Both the position numbers and the translations under genes were made by a program. Shown piece by piece: positions 7,901 to 15,386 of a DNA stretch of 21,091 nt. Numbering within the stretch: the stretch's first letter is position 1; each line of letters starts with the position of its first letter. The stretch is from positions 1 to 21,091 of the forward strand of contig JAISTI010000231.1 in the NCBI GenBank assembly GCA_031272685.1, given 5' to 3'. Under the pieces are notes generated by a model. The model was not told the DNA's origin. It did not search any database and saw only the letters and a program-made list of their open reading frames with translations. This stretch comes from Propionibacteriaceae bacterium. Its GTDB lineage: Bacteria; Actinomycetota; Actinomycetes; Propionibacteriales; Propionibacteriaceae.

Positions 7901-10672
7901 GTGCAAATGAGCGCCTCCTGCTCGGCGGCCGCGGTCACCACGCAGACCGCGTCCGGCCTCGGCACCCAGGGATACCGCCAAGTCGTCACGGTGACGCTGT
8001 CGGCGGCGCAGATTAACGCCCTGGTTTTCGACGGCACCTCGTACACCGTGCGCATCCCGGTGGTCGTCGACACCTATTCGCCGGTGCTGGAGCGCATGAC
8101 CCGCACCAGCCCCTTCCCGGCTTGGGAGCTGTTCAACCACGCCACCTCGTCCTGGCAGCTTGTGGACAGCGAAACCCCGGCGAACTCGTTCTCCTGGCAA
8201 GGATCCACCAACGAGACGAAAAACCAGATCTCTTTCATCGGGGATTTCACCGAGATCGAGTTCACGAACATCCTCGGCGAAGTCACCTGGGACGACCCGA
8301 CGTCCTCGTCCGGGGCGCAGCTCGAAGCCGCGGACATCAACGAGCTGCGGCAGAAGGCCTTCGAGAACCAGCCCGCCTATGTGGATTTCCTGCTCTATTC
8401 CAAAATCGGCAACGGCGCGTTCACCGACACCGGGAACTTCTACCGCCTGGGCAAGCCCGCCACTTCCGCGACGCCCTGGGGGCACGTCTCCGCGGTAAAC
8501 CTGCCCAAGCAAGACGCGGACGGAAACCTGATCACCTACAAGCTGGTGCTGCAAGCTCCCGCCCACTGGCAGGAAGTCAGCTCCCTGCGACAAGAGGAAG
8601 TGTTCGACCCGCCCTCGGACGGCTGGAACAAGCGCTTCGGCTTCACCCTGCGGCCGGTCGTCTCCGTGGGCGGCCACAAGACCTGGATCGACGCCGACCC
8701 CGAAAATCCGACGCACCCAGCCACCCTCACCGTCTATCTGACGCTGAATGGCGTCCGCCAGACGTCCATTTCCCTGGTAACCAGCGCGTCGAACAACTGG
8801 AATTACTCGTTCACGGCCCTCAGCCGCTACGGCCACATCGACGCCGCGACCGGCGAGCTGACCCAGGACGCCACCCAGCCGTGGGTGGAGTTGGAATACG
8901 GCGTCACCGAGCAAAACCTGCCGTTTTTCACGAAACTCGACGATGTGCGCGCCACACCGTACGACACCGGCGACGTGACCCACAACCTCACCAACACCTA
9001 TAAGACCATCGTCGAATTCACGCCGATCCGCGGGCAGAAAAACTGGGCCGATGAAGACGACTTCGAAGGCAAGCGCCCGGATGTGCTCGGCCTGCGGCTC
9101 TACCGCACCAAGGCGGGCCAAAGCCCCCAACTGGTCGCCACCTACTACACGGACGCCGAAGGCGGCGACGGGGCCGGCGGCGTGCCCGCCTGGGGTTTCG
9201 ATTTCGGGCTGTCCAGCTCCGTCACCACCACCGTCAACGGCGAGCAGGCGCGCACCAACACCATCGAGGCGGCGATCCTCGAAGAAGACGACGCGGCGAA
9301 CCTCTTCCAGGATTCCATGTTCGACGTCACGGACAATTACCTGGGCTATCCGAGCGGGGCGCGGCGGCTGTTCGCCAAGAACTACCGGATTTCGGCGCTC
9401 ACCGGCGAGATGGAGAATTACACCTATTCAGTTAGCGAGTTCGCCTTTGACGGCAACGGCCAGGAAGTGGCCACCATCCCCGGCTACGAGCTGGGCCAGA
9501 CCACGCTGACTCCCGAGCCGTACTTGGACGCGGAGGGCAACTACCACCCGCAGGAAGCGGGGGTTGCCGAGTATTCGTACTTTTTCGCGGTCACGAACCG
9601 CATCGTCACGGTGAACGTCACCACCCAGAAGCAGACGCTCAGCCTGCGCGTGGTGCTGGACCAAGACCGCGCCACCCCCGTGGAAGGTGTCGGATTCGAG
9701 GTCTACCAATATTCGGTGCTGACCCACTCCTGGGTCTACATCGACCAGGCTTACACCGACGCGGACGGCTATCTGGCCTTCTCCGGCTTGGGCGCCGGCG
9801 CCAACGACCCGGCGGCAACCGACACCGGAACCACTGACCCGGCCACCGGGCGCATCGCCCGCGACAACGGCGTGAAATACCGGCTGCGGCAATCTTTCAC
9901 CCCCACCCGGCTGCAGGAGAGCCGCTACGAGATCGAATTCGAACTGGTGAAGAACATGGCCGTCGCCGGGGCCAGCGTCACCGGCAACCCCTGCGCGGCC
10001 AATCCCTGCCCGGCGATCCCCGCCGCCAAATACACGGTGCTCAAGAACGGATCGATGAAGCTGTTCGAGGCCGGAGCGGTGGACGAGCCGATCGGCACGG
10101 TGATGGGCCACGCCAACCGGCTGCGCACCATCCAAGGCAACGCCATCGACGTGCTCGGCAACACCGCCGCCACCAACACCGCGGACGCCGACGGCATCAC
10201 CGCGGCGGTCACCCTGGAACGCGACGGCAACACCGGAAACTCGCACAACCTCGGCTCCACTTTCCTCACCGGGGCCAACTTCGCCCTGCTGGATCCGTAC
10301 CCGGCCACCGGCTCAAATGTGAACCGGCTGGCCACCCTGAGCAACCTGGTCGAGTACAGCTACTACAACACCGACATCGTGACCACCGCCCAAACGCAAA
10401 CCATCAGCGCCAGCGACGGCACCTCCAACAACGACCGGGCCGACGCCACCCGCCAAGAGGCCGCCCAAGGCGTGGCCACCGCAGACGGATACAACCACAT
10501 CGACCGAGTGATCAAGCTGACCATCGCGCTGTCGCGCAAGGGCGTCCCAGTTCCAGCCACCGGCGGCCAGGGCGCTGAATTGCTGCTGCTCGGCGGCTTC
10601 GCGGGCTTGGGCTTGGCCGGCGCCCGGGTGTGGCGCGGGAATAAGAAGGTGGCCTCCCGTCGTTTCGCCTAG
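4961..10672 (+). CDS. Very large Cna_B-type pilus adhesin (tip pilin) with VPATG signal
   Basis: The 1903-residue protein starts at an ATG with a good AGGGAG site 3 bases upstream (4952-4957). A signal peptide ends near AMA (residues 25-27). A folded segment follows, then an Ala/Glu/Gly-rich linker (about 206-268), then a large adhesin region (about 270-900) that I do not recognise. After that comes a D2-like fimbrial isopeptide domain (about 905-1090), two Cna_B domains with their isopeptide lysines in GHKTW (Lys1240) and GQKNW (Lys1360), and a SpaA-like prealbumin domain (about 1550-1680). The C-terminus has VPATG (1864-1868), a hydrophobic helix and the basic tail KKVASRRFA, a variant sortase signal. 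No VYPK pilin motif was noticed. Size, lead position in the operon and the adjacent pilus sortase suggest the tip or ancillary adhesin of a sortase-built pilus. The ligand is unknown. Confidence 0.85.
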   Translation: MVRKAAAALVALAIGMLGQAIPSPAMAAASEPQVLAQSDSLALAVLPATSDDGRVRFEFAAVDASCLVMPILVADGTTVSHAGVTVNSDAGPKTIEVEPTPTMIAQVPDGIDCSAVTQAELFVAQTGILFASPWEETPRTAESFAPRLADDSQVFAFEIEVISDSDAEMVMQVQPSVLAAAGDGYNQLAPVDEDTGEPRWYPVNRTSGATKAAEEPAAEDAAETAGGAAPEASDALGGGESADPQEDGQGTAAAAAAEPQIPAQSPALRSAVAPTTQFNPQTTIFTTAAGALGGYLSAGTVTSSGATWPTLNVNRTSIGQDAMSTDPEHFNAWTSLGEASVGTTVNPNGSGGTFAYTFASSEVLHIWQKTPATPAEASAAGVTGQATSATHTVASATTHAGGYLRYTMPPRDKEASELTENWMSYLFEFNCEVTTGTASSTSCDAIAAQDPKLYVQYGHAGKYYTAAHPEGLQMGLLVTFSDFDFGSFTGSSGSRWNSNHPGVNVSNLAMAGFWMDGIQSMNVSYQFFSIGADGQFDKLLNVVPTASPSPSEKTWLTIGPLVNHSSGSAAGSAAYYTLAEAVQKVTDANNWDLQTVPSIGTNIVSIPSGLSGLADYAGMYTSSTSESSVSIGMTGFERQAVSFQIVGTKNTFRFKEGNNNFGKYIATSYIRPVNPGQPSKAVTGASTPGADELNVNAAGNSASMLLNDGVQVYSDTAARQGAAPSRVSAETTTAVASYPNGVQIRMRQTYTANGNYGYTHHIYYEVLVSGQWVQFFHASATKTNSNQTNGTNAVQYVTEPSADPDLQVFVNRLATYQVAQTTSGWYTVVAFNSYRYTDPGPYAVSADGASTQYANGTATPDTVSKADGQITVNGSAPDSAYSAYITTDAYYSAQATGTGANDTFSVNRQAKVFYFDITQPVYHLPNDSVVKPDALVIQDVLPLGLRLNTGSINSALGEAATTFPCATAASQTAWTLWQGGVQMSASCSAAAVTTQTASGLGTQGYRQVVTVTLSAAQINALVFDGTSYTVRIPVVVDTYSPVLERMTRTSPFPAWELFNHATSSWQLVDSETPANSFSWQGSTNETKNQISFIGDFTEIEFTNILGEVTWDDPTSSSGAQLEAADINELRQKAFENQPAYVDFLLYSKIGNGAFTDTGNFYRLGKPATSATPWGHVSAVNLPKQDADGNLITYKLVLQAPAHWQEVSSLRQEEVFDPPSDGWNKRFGFTLRPVVSVGGHKTWIDADPENPTHPATLTVYLTLNGVRQTSISLVTSASNNWNYSFTALSRYGHIDAATGELTQDATQPWVELEYGVTEQNLPFFTKLDDVRATPYDTGDVTHNLTNTYKTIVEFTPIRGQKNWADEDDFEGKRPDVLGLRLYRTKAGQSPQLVATYYTDAEGGDGAGGVPAWGFDFGLSSSVTTTVNGEQARTNTIEAAILEEDDAANLFQDSMFDVTDNYLGYPSGARRLFAKNYRISALTGEMENYTYSVSEFAFDGNGQEVATIPGYELGQTTLTPEPYLDAEGNYHPQEAGVAEYSYFFAVTNRIVTVNVTTQKQTLSLRVVLDQDRATPVEGVGFEVYQYSVLTHSWVYIDQAYTDADGYLAFSGLGAGANDPAATDTGTTDPATGRIARDNGVKYRLRQSFTPTRLQESRYEIEFELVKNMAVAGASVTGNPCAANPCPAIPAAKYTVLKNGSMKLFEAGAVDEPIGTVMGHANRLRTIQGNAIDVLGNTAATNTADADGITAAVTLERDGNTGNSHNLGSTFLTGANFALLDPYPATGSNVNRLATLSNLVEYSYYNTDIVTTAQTQTISASDGTSNNDRADATRQEAAQGVATADGYNHIDRVIKLTIALSRKGVPVPATGGQGAELLLLGGFAGLGLAGARVWRGNKKVASRRFA

Positions 10673-10715
10673 TAGGAGGGAAATACCTCTCGGGGGGCTG
10701 TGGCAACAGTGCCTC

Positions 10716-10724
10716 GAAGAAGGG
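10716..10724 (+). promoter_or_regulatory. Ribosome binding site fixing the TTG start of the sortase
   Basis: GAAGAAGGG lies 7 bases before the TTG at 10732. No ATG or GTG in the same frame gives the basic MAKGKKRW N-terminus expected before the first membrane helix, so this site supports the TTG start. Confidence 0.6.
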
Positions 10725-10731
10725 AACGGCT

Positions 10732-11973
10732 TTGGCCAAAGGCAAGAAGCGGTGGCTGGACACGGCCATCACCTGGGCCATCGGGATTGCCTCGATGGCG
10801 GCCTTGCTGTACCCGCTCGCGTCGAATCTGTACGTGGTGGTGGAGAACGAGTACCTTTCCCAGCGGTATCGCGAGGAAGTGGCCAAGACCTCCGAAGCCG
10901 ACCTCGCCCTGACCAAGAGCTATGTTGACGCCTACAACGAAGCCATCCGCTCCGGGGCGGACGCCCAAGCCCTGCACATCGCCGAATTCGAAGGCGGACG
11001 GGTGGTCGAACAGCCGGACACCCAGTGGGTGCGGGCGAATCTCAAGCCGGACATCTCGCCGTACGACGAGGAACCAATCATAGGCGTGTTGGAAATCCCC
11101 AAGCTCGGCTTGGAAACCCCCATCCGCAAAGGGACTTCGGCGAACACCCTGTCAGATTCCGTCGGCATCGTGGACGGCACGTCAATCCCCTCGGAGAAGC
11201 TGGGGGTGCACTCGGTAATCGCCGGCCACCGGGGGATGCCCGGCGCCGTGCTGTTCCGGCACCTCGACCTGCTGGAGCCCGGAGATCAGTTCTTCATCCA
11301 GGTGGGGGATCTGCGCCTGGCCTACACGGTGCGCGAACTGCGGGTGCTCAGCCCCGATGAGGCCGCCGACTTCTCTGTCGACGCGGAACACAACTACGCC
11401 ACGCTGCTCACCTGCACCCCCTACATGGTGAACTCTCACCGGTTGCTGGTGACCGGCGAACTGACCGATGTGGGCAAGCCCGCCCCCGTGAGCCTGCCGT
11501 ACTGGTTCTGGCCGGCGCTCTGGCTGGCCCTGGCCGTGCTGGCCATCGCCTACATGCTGTGGATGGTGTTCCGGCGCGGGACGGTGCGCTTCTACTCCAA
11601 GCCGAGGTGGGATGCCAAACCAGTTCCGAAGACGGAATGGGACGTCTACGCCTACAACCACAAGGCGTTCAACCCGCAGACGGCCACCCGTGATGAGCTG
11701 ACCCAGACGGCGGCCGGGAAGAACAAGCGGGTGAACAAGGAGGCGCTCACCCCGGATGCCCACGGGCGGGTGAAGCTCGGCAGGCTGCGCCGCGGCCGCT
11801 ACTACGTGGTGCAGACCGCCGCCGGCCCGGCCCAGCCGCTGGATTTGGCGCCGCACTGCTTCCGGGTGCGGGCGTTCCGGGCGCATCCCTGGCGCCAGCT
11901 GCGCGCGGCCCAGCGCGTGTGCCTTGGCAACGAGCCGAAGAAATTGCCCCGGCCGCCGGGAATAAACCGCTAG
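10732..11973 (+). CDS. srtC: Class C (pilus) sortase with basic SpaA-like C-terminal extension
   Basis: This 413-residue membrane transpeptidase joins pilin subunits by cleaving LPxTG-like signals and linking them to a pilin lysine. TM1 is about residues 11-33. The catalytic barrel contains His166 (AGHRG), Cys228 (TLLTCTPY) and Arg237 (NSHRLLVTGE), the complete sortase triad. A second helix (257-280) before a basic stop-transfer RR is typical of class C. The usual lid motif Asp-Pro-Phe/Trp is not seen; ISPYDEE (109-114) sits just before the barrel in its place. The protein then continues for about 130 residues, where family members normally end. The part KEALTPDAHGRVKLG followed by RGRYYVVQTAAG resembles a SpaA/Cna_B beta domain with Gln in place of the E-box Glu. 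Topology puts this tail in the cytoplasm. The gene lies between tip and shaft pilin genes with gaps of 59 and 79 bases, consistent with one operon. Confidence 0.92.
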   Translation: MAKGKKRWLDTAITWAIGIASMAALLYPLASNLYVVVENEYLSQRYREEVAKTSEADLALTKSYVDAYNEAIRSGADAQALHIAEFEGGRVVEQPDTQWVRANLKPDISPYDEEPIIGVLEIPKLGLETPIRKGTSANTLSDSVGIVDGTSIPSEKLGVHSVIAGHRGMPGAVLFRHLDLLEPGDQFFIQVGDLRLAYTVRELRVLSPDEAADFSVDAEHNYATLLTCTPYMVNSHRLLVTGELTDVGKPAPVSLPYWFWPALWLALAVLAIAYMLWMVFRRGTVRFYSKPRWDAKPVPKTEWDVYAYNHKAFNPQTATRDELTQTAAGKNKRVNKEALTPDAHGRVKLGRLRRGRYYVVQTAAGPAQPLDLAPHCFRVRAFRAHPWRQLRAAQRVCLGNEPKKLPRPPGINR

Positions 11974-12040
11974 CCGAAACCGTTTCAACATCTTAGGAGA
12001 GAGGGCCATTCGCCCCCATAGAGTCACGCGGATGTGTGAA

Positions 12041-12047
12041 AAGGAGG
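12041..12047 (+). promoter_or_regulatory. Strong Shine-Dalgarno deciding a TTG start for the shaft pilin
   Basis: AAGGAGG lies 5 bases before the TTG at 12053. An ATG at 12032 in the same frame would place this site inside the coding region and add a charged MCEKEG leader, so TTG at 12053 is the more likely start and gives a normal signal peptide. Confidence 0.8.
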
Positions 12048-12052
12048 GTGTC

Positions 12053-15000
12053 TTGAACAAGGCAACCAAGGTATTGGCGTGCGTCAGCGCAGTGCTGCTG
12101 TTGGCGGTGGGCAACGCGATCACGGGGCAGAGCGCCCATGCTGACGAGAGCGTCAACATCGTCGTCCACAAAATGAAATACAAGTCGCTTTCGGACGATT
12201 CCGAAGACAGCCCGGCGTACAACCAGTCGCTGATCACCAACAACGGGGCCGAGAAGAGCCAGCAAGACCTGGAGGCGTTGGGCGCGACACCCGACGAGGC
12301 CGCAAAGTTCGAGCTGTACACGGTGCTCGGCAAGATGAAGGACGGGATCTACACCGACCTGGTCGCCCTCATCGAGTGGGGCAACTTCACCGGCCTGCGC
12401 AGCGCGCAGCAGGAGTTGGCCGGCGCCAAGCAAAACGCCTCCGGGCAGTTGGTGCTCCCGATCGAAGGGGCGGACTCGCCCATCAAGTCGCCGCTGACCC
12501 GGGCTTGGATTCGCTACACGATCGCCGACAACTCCGCCCAGACGGTCAATCTCTCGACCAAGTACTACGCGCAAACCAAAGACCCCACCAAGGCGTTTAA
12601 CCTGTTCATCGACGCGTTGCTCACCAAGATGAAGGGCGACCTCGACACCAACGCCCTGGTGACCTACTTTGGCGGCAGCGCCGACTTCCCGCTGCTCAGC
12701 AGCACCGGCGACCAATCCGGCGTCGAAGGCGCGGTCACCTTCTCCGGGCTCGCCAGCCCCGGGCGCTATTTCATTGTCGAAGACAACAGCTCATGGGACG
12801 GCGACGGCGAGGACAACACCTCCCGGAAGGTTTCCACCCCGATGGTGATCGACCTGCCGCTGACCAATCCCGACGGCACCGCCGCCAACGTCTCGAACAC
12901 CATCCACGTCTATCCGAAGACCGAATACCCCACCGGTGGCGCCTGGTTCGCCAAGGTGACCTCCGACTTCGACGTCGCCGGGGAGGAGTTCTCCGAACCG
13001 GAGGCCGCCGAGGGGGCCGGTTTCGCGCTCTACCGGGTCAAGGACGGGGTGCTGGAAAGCAAATGGAACGAGCTGAAGGGTTCCCAGCATGACGCCAGCG
13101 AGTTCGACACCGGTTCCAACGCGCAGTACGTGGACATGATCTCCAGCGGGGAAGACGACGGCCTGTGGCGTTCGGACGAGCAGGGCGTCGTGAGTATCGA
13201 GGATCAGGTCAAAGGCCGCTATTTCTGGCTGGAGGTGGAGCCGACCCAAGACGAAGATGGGCTCGACTACTCGCTGAACCGCTGGCCGGTCTACTTCACC
13301 ATCACCGACGCCACCGCGACCGGCCCGACCACGCACGCGGCCGAGGTTTTCTCGGTGTCCACACTGGTCGACTTCAACCACGACAAGGACGCCGACCTGA
13401 CCGGCGAGGAAACCGCGGATCTGAAGGCGCTGGTCAACTACCAGCAGAACACCATGGACGCCTTGCAGTGGCACTCCGACCGGGAGGTGGACGGCACCTC
13501 GTACGCGGGAATCCACACCGAAGGGAATAAGGTGAACGGCTCCATCGACTACACCGGCGAGGACGACCTGCATGTCACGCTGGCGGCGACCTTGAAATCT
13601 CCGCAGATGCTGGCCGATGAGCACTACGCCGTCTTCTATGACGTGTTCACCACCCAATGGCTCTCCCAGTATGAAGGCGGTTCCTTCATCCGCGAGGCCT
13701 ACTACGGTCCGAACAAGAAGACGAACCCGACCACCGATCCCAACTACCACATGCTGGATATCCGCACCCTGATCGGTTCGCTCAATGGCAGCACGTTCAC
13801 CAAGTACAGCGACGCCGTCGTCGGTGGCGAGCAGACCCACCGCACCAACCAGGTGTACTACTCCACCGGCGTCGCCGGCGCCGAGCCCGCCACCTACACG
13901 TACGTCACCGCTATCCACGGCGAAAACCACGAGGGCACCCGCAGCGTCATCAACCCGGTGCTGCGGGTGGAAACCGCCGAGACCGTGTACGTGTTCTCCG
14001 GAGTCGCGGACGCAGACGGCGACCCCGTCCAGGACACGGCGCCCGCGCACCAAATGACAAGCGTTGCCGGCAAAGACGTGGAGTGGCTGGGCGGCTTCTG
14101 GGACGGCTACCCGGCCCGCGACTGCGACCCGCTCGAAGAGCCGGCCAGTTGCGACGCCATCAACTCCCAGGCCACCGACTCCAATATCACCGGCGCCGCC
14201 CACCTGGCCTGGTATGACGATCCCGATGACCAGATGTCCTTTGAGAACGGCACACCCAGAGGCACTCAACTGCAGGCGATTCTGAACGTGCCGTACGTGC
14301 TCGAAAAGGTGGCTGAGGCTGAAGGCATCGAAGAAATCGACACGAACGCCACGGAGGTGGCCGCCTCGGCGAAGATCACCGGCCTCAGCGTGGACATTGC
14401 GTTCACGTTGAATCCGGAGCTGTTCGAGCGCGGCTTTCAGATCCACCAGTTCGGCCAGTTCGAATGGGGCGGCGGCAACAACGAGGCCACCATCGTGGAA
14501 AACCACGTCGCCTACGGCACCGCCGGGGCCAACGTGATCAAGACGGACTCGGAAGGCCGCCCGCTCGGCGGCGCGCAGTTCGTGCTGAAAAACTCTGAAG
14601 GCAAATACCTGGTGGCCCGCACCGCCGCCGGGGCGGCGGAAGCCGGACCGGTCTCCAAGGTCTCCGGTGTGTATGGCTGGGTTGGCGAAGAAGATATAGA
14701 GCAAGCCACGAAGCTGGTTTCCGCTTTCGACCAAGGTGCCGGCGGGAATATCGACTATGGCGAGCTGTATGAGACGGCTCAGCCCGATGAAGGCCCGGAG
14801 TTGCCCGTGGTGGTAGACGGCTCGCGCACCGGCGTCATCACCGTGCGCGGCCTGGAGCTGGGCACCTATGAGCTGGAGGAAATCCGCACGCCCACGAACC
14901 GGGAAGGCGGCACCTTCCGCATGCTGGGTTCGGCCGAAGAGCTGAACTTGAGCAACCACGACCTGTTCGGCAGCGCCGAGTCGGTGGCCTCCGACACCGC

Positions 15001-15316
15001 GGAAAGTGTCAACCACACGGCTTCGGACAAGGTGCTCGTGGGCCATTCGGCCACCGTGAAGCACACCTGGACCGGCGCGGTCGGCCAAGACCTGACCGAC
15101 AACGACTTGAAGGGCTCGGTGACCTCGGCAAACCCCGACCTGGATATCGCCGGCGCCGGCATGGCCGATGTTTCGCAGACCGGCGTGCAAAACGTGCAGG
15201 CGGCTCCGTTCCCGATCACCGGCGGGATTGGGTCGGCTTTGCTGATCTTGTTCGGAGGCTCCGGCTTGTATTACTGGTACAAGCGCCGCCAGAAGGCCCA
15301 AGAGGAAACCGCCTGA
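12053..15316 (+). CDS. Major (shaft) pilin, isopeptide-containing, FPITG sorting signal
   Basis: The 1087-residue precursor begins with a signal peptide (LNKATKVLACVSAVLLL, cleavage near SAHA/DES). The N-terminal pilin D1 domain ends in the pilin motif HVYPK, whose lysine (Lys289) is the expected acceptor for sortase-mediated polymerisation. A SpaA-like domain follows (about 290-430, E-box-like GRYFWLEVE). Next is a long region of about 380 residues that I do not recognise, which opens with an Asp-rich EF-hand-like loop (440-452). A C-terminal SpaA domain follows, with the lysine in NVIKTDSEG (Lys830) and the E-box TYELEE (near 940). The end is FPITG (1053-1057), a hydrophobic stretch and the tail KRRQKAQEETA. 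Pilin motif plus sorting signal make it the polymer-forming subunit of this cluster, exported and built by the upstream sortase. It is about twice the usual 450-550 residues of shaft pilins. Start chosen by the AAGGAGG site. Confidence 0.9.
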   Translation: MNKATKVLACVSAVLLLAVGNAITGQSAHADESVNIVVHKMKYKSLSDDSEDSPAYNQSLITNNGAEKSQQDLEALGATPDEAAKFELYTVLGKMKDGIYTDLVALIEWGNFTGLRSAQQELAGAKQNASGQLVLPIEGADSPIKSPLTRAWIRYTIADNSAQTVNLSTKYYAQTKDPTKAFNLFIDALLTKMKGDLDTNALVTYFGGSADFPLLSSTGDQSGVEGAVTFSGLASPGRYFIVEDNSSWDGDGEDNTSRKVSTPMVIDLPLTNPDGTAANVSNTIHVYPKTEYPTGGAWFAKVTSDFDVAGEEFSEPEAAEGAGFALYRVKDGVLESKWNELKGSQHDASEFDTGSNAQYVDMISSGEDDGLWRSDEQGVVSIEDQVKGRYFWLEVEPTQDEDGLDYSLNRWPVYFTITDATATGPTTHAAEVFSVSTLVDFNHDKDADLTGEETADLKALVNYQQNTMDALQWHSDREVDGTSYAGIHTEGNKVNGSIDYTGEDDLHVTLAATLKSPQMLADEHYAVFYDVFTTQWLSQYEGGSFIREAYYGPNKKTNPTTDPNYHMLDIRTLIGSLNGSTFTKYSDAVVGGEQTHRTNQVYYSTGVAGAEPATYTYVTAIHGENHEGTRSVINPVLRVETAETVYVFSGVADADGDPVQDTAPAHQMTSVAGKDVEWLGGFWDGYPARDCDPLEEPASCDAINSQATDSNITGAAHLAWYDDPDDQMSFENGTPRGTQLQAILNVPYVLEKVAEAEGIEEIDTNATEVAASAKITGLSVDIAFTLNPELFERGFQIHQFGQFEWGGGNNEATIVENHVAYGTAGANVIKTDSEGRPLGGAQFVLKNSEGKYLVARTAAGAAEAGPVSKVSGVYGWVGEEDIEQATKLVSAFDQGAGGNIDYGELYETAQPDEGPELPVVVDGSRTGVITVRGLELGTYELEEIRTPTNREGGTFRMLGSAEELNLSNHDLFGSAESVASDTAESVNHTASDKVLVGHSATVKHTWTGAVGQDLTDNDLKGSVTSANPDLDIAGAGMADVSQTGVQNVQAAPFPITGGIGSALLILFGGSGLYYWYKRRQKAQEETA

Positions 15317-15327
15317 ACGCGGGGCCG

Positions 15328-15350
15328 GGCTGCGGGAATAGCCCGCAGCC
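15328..15350 (+). terminator. Intercistronic hairpin between shaft pilin and lectin genes
   Basis: GGCTGCGGG and CCCGCAGCC form a perfect 9-base-pair stem around AATAG, 12 bases after the pilin stop codon. No T-run follows. In this position it may be a partial terminator or a 3' stabiliser that keeps the pilin message more abundant than the downstream lectin part. It ends 36 bases before the lectin start. Confidence 0.6.
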
Positions 15351-15386
15351 GCCCGTCGTTGGGGTTATAGCGAGAAAGAGGAAGAG

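Noticed and set aside
7634..9130. Long minus-strand frame of 498 codons inside the giant adhesin gene
   Set aside because: It is a mirror frame typical of high-GC genes; the + strand shows a signal peptide, Cna_B domains and a sorting signal over the same stretch.
12032..12052. ATG at 12032 as the start of the shaft pilin
   Set aside because: The strong AAGGAGG at 12041-12047 would then be inside the gene; TTG at 12053 has ideal spacing and a cleaner signal peptide.
12791..15301. Minus-strand frame of 836 codons opposite the shaft pilin
   Set aside because: It is low-complexity Val/Gly/Arg-rich and antisense to a gene with a clear pilin motif and sorting signal.
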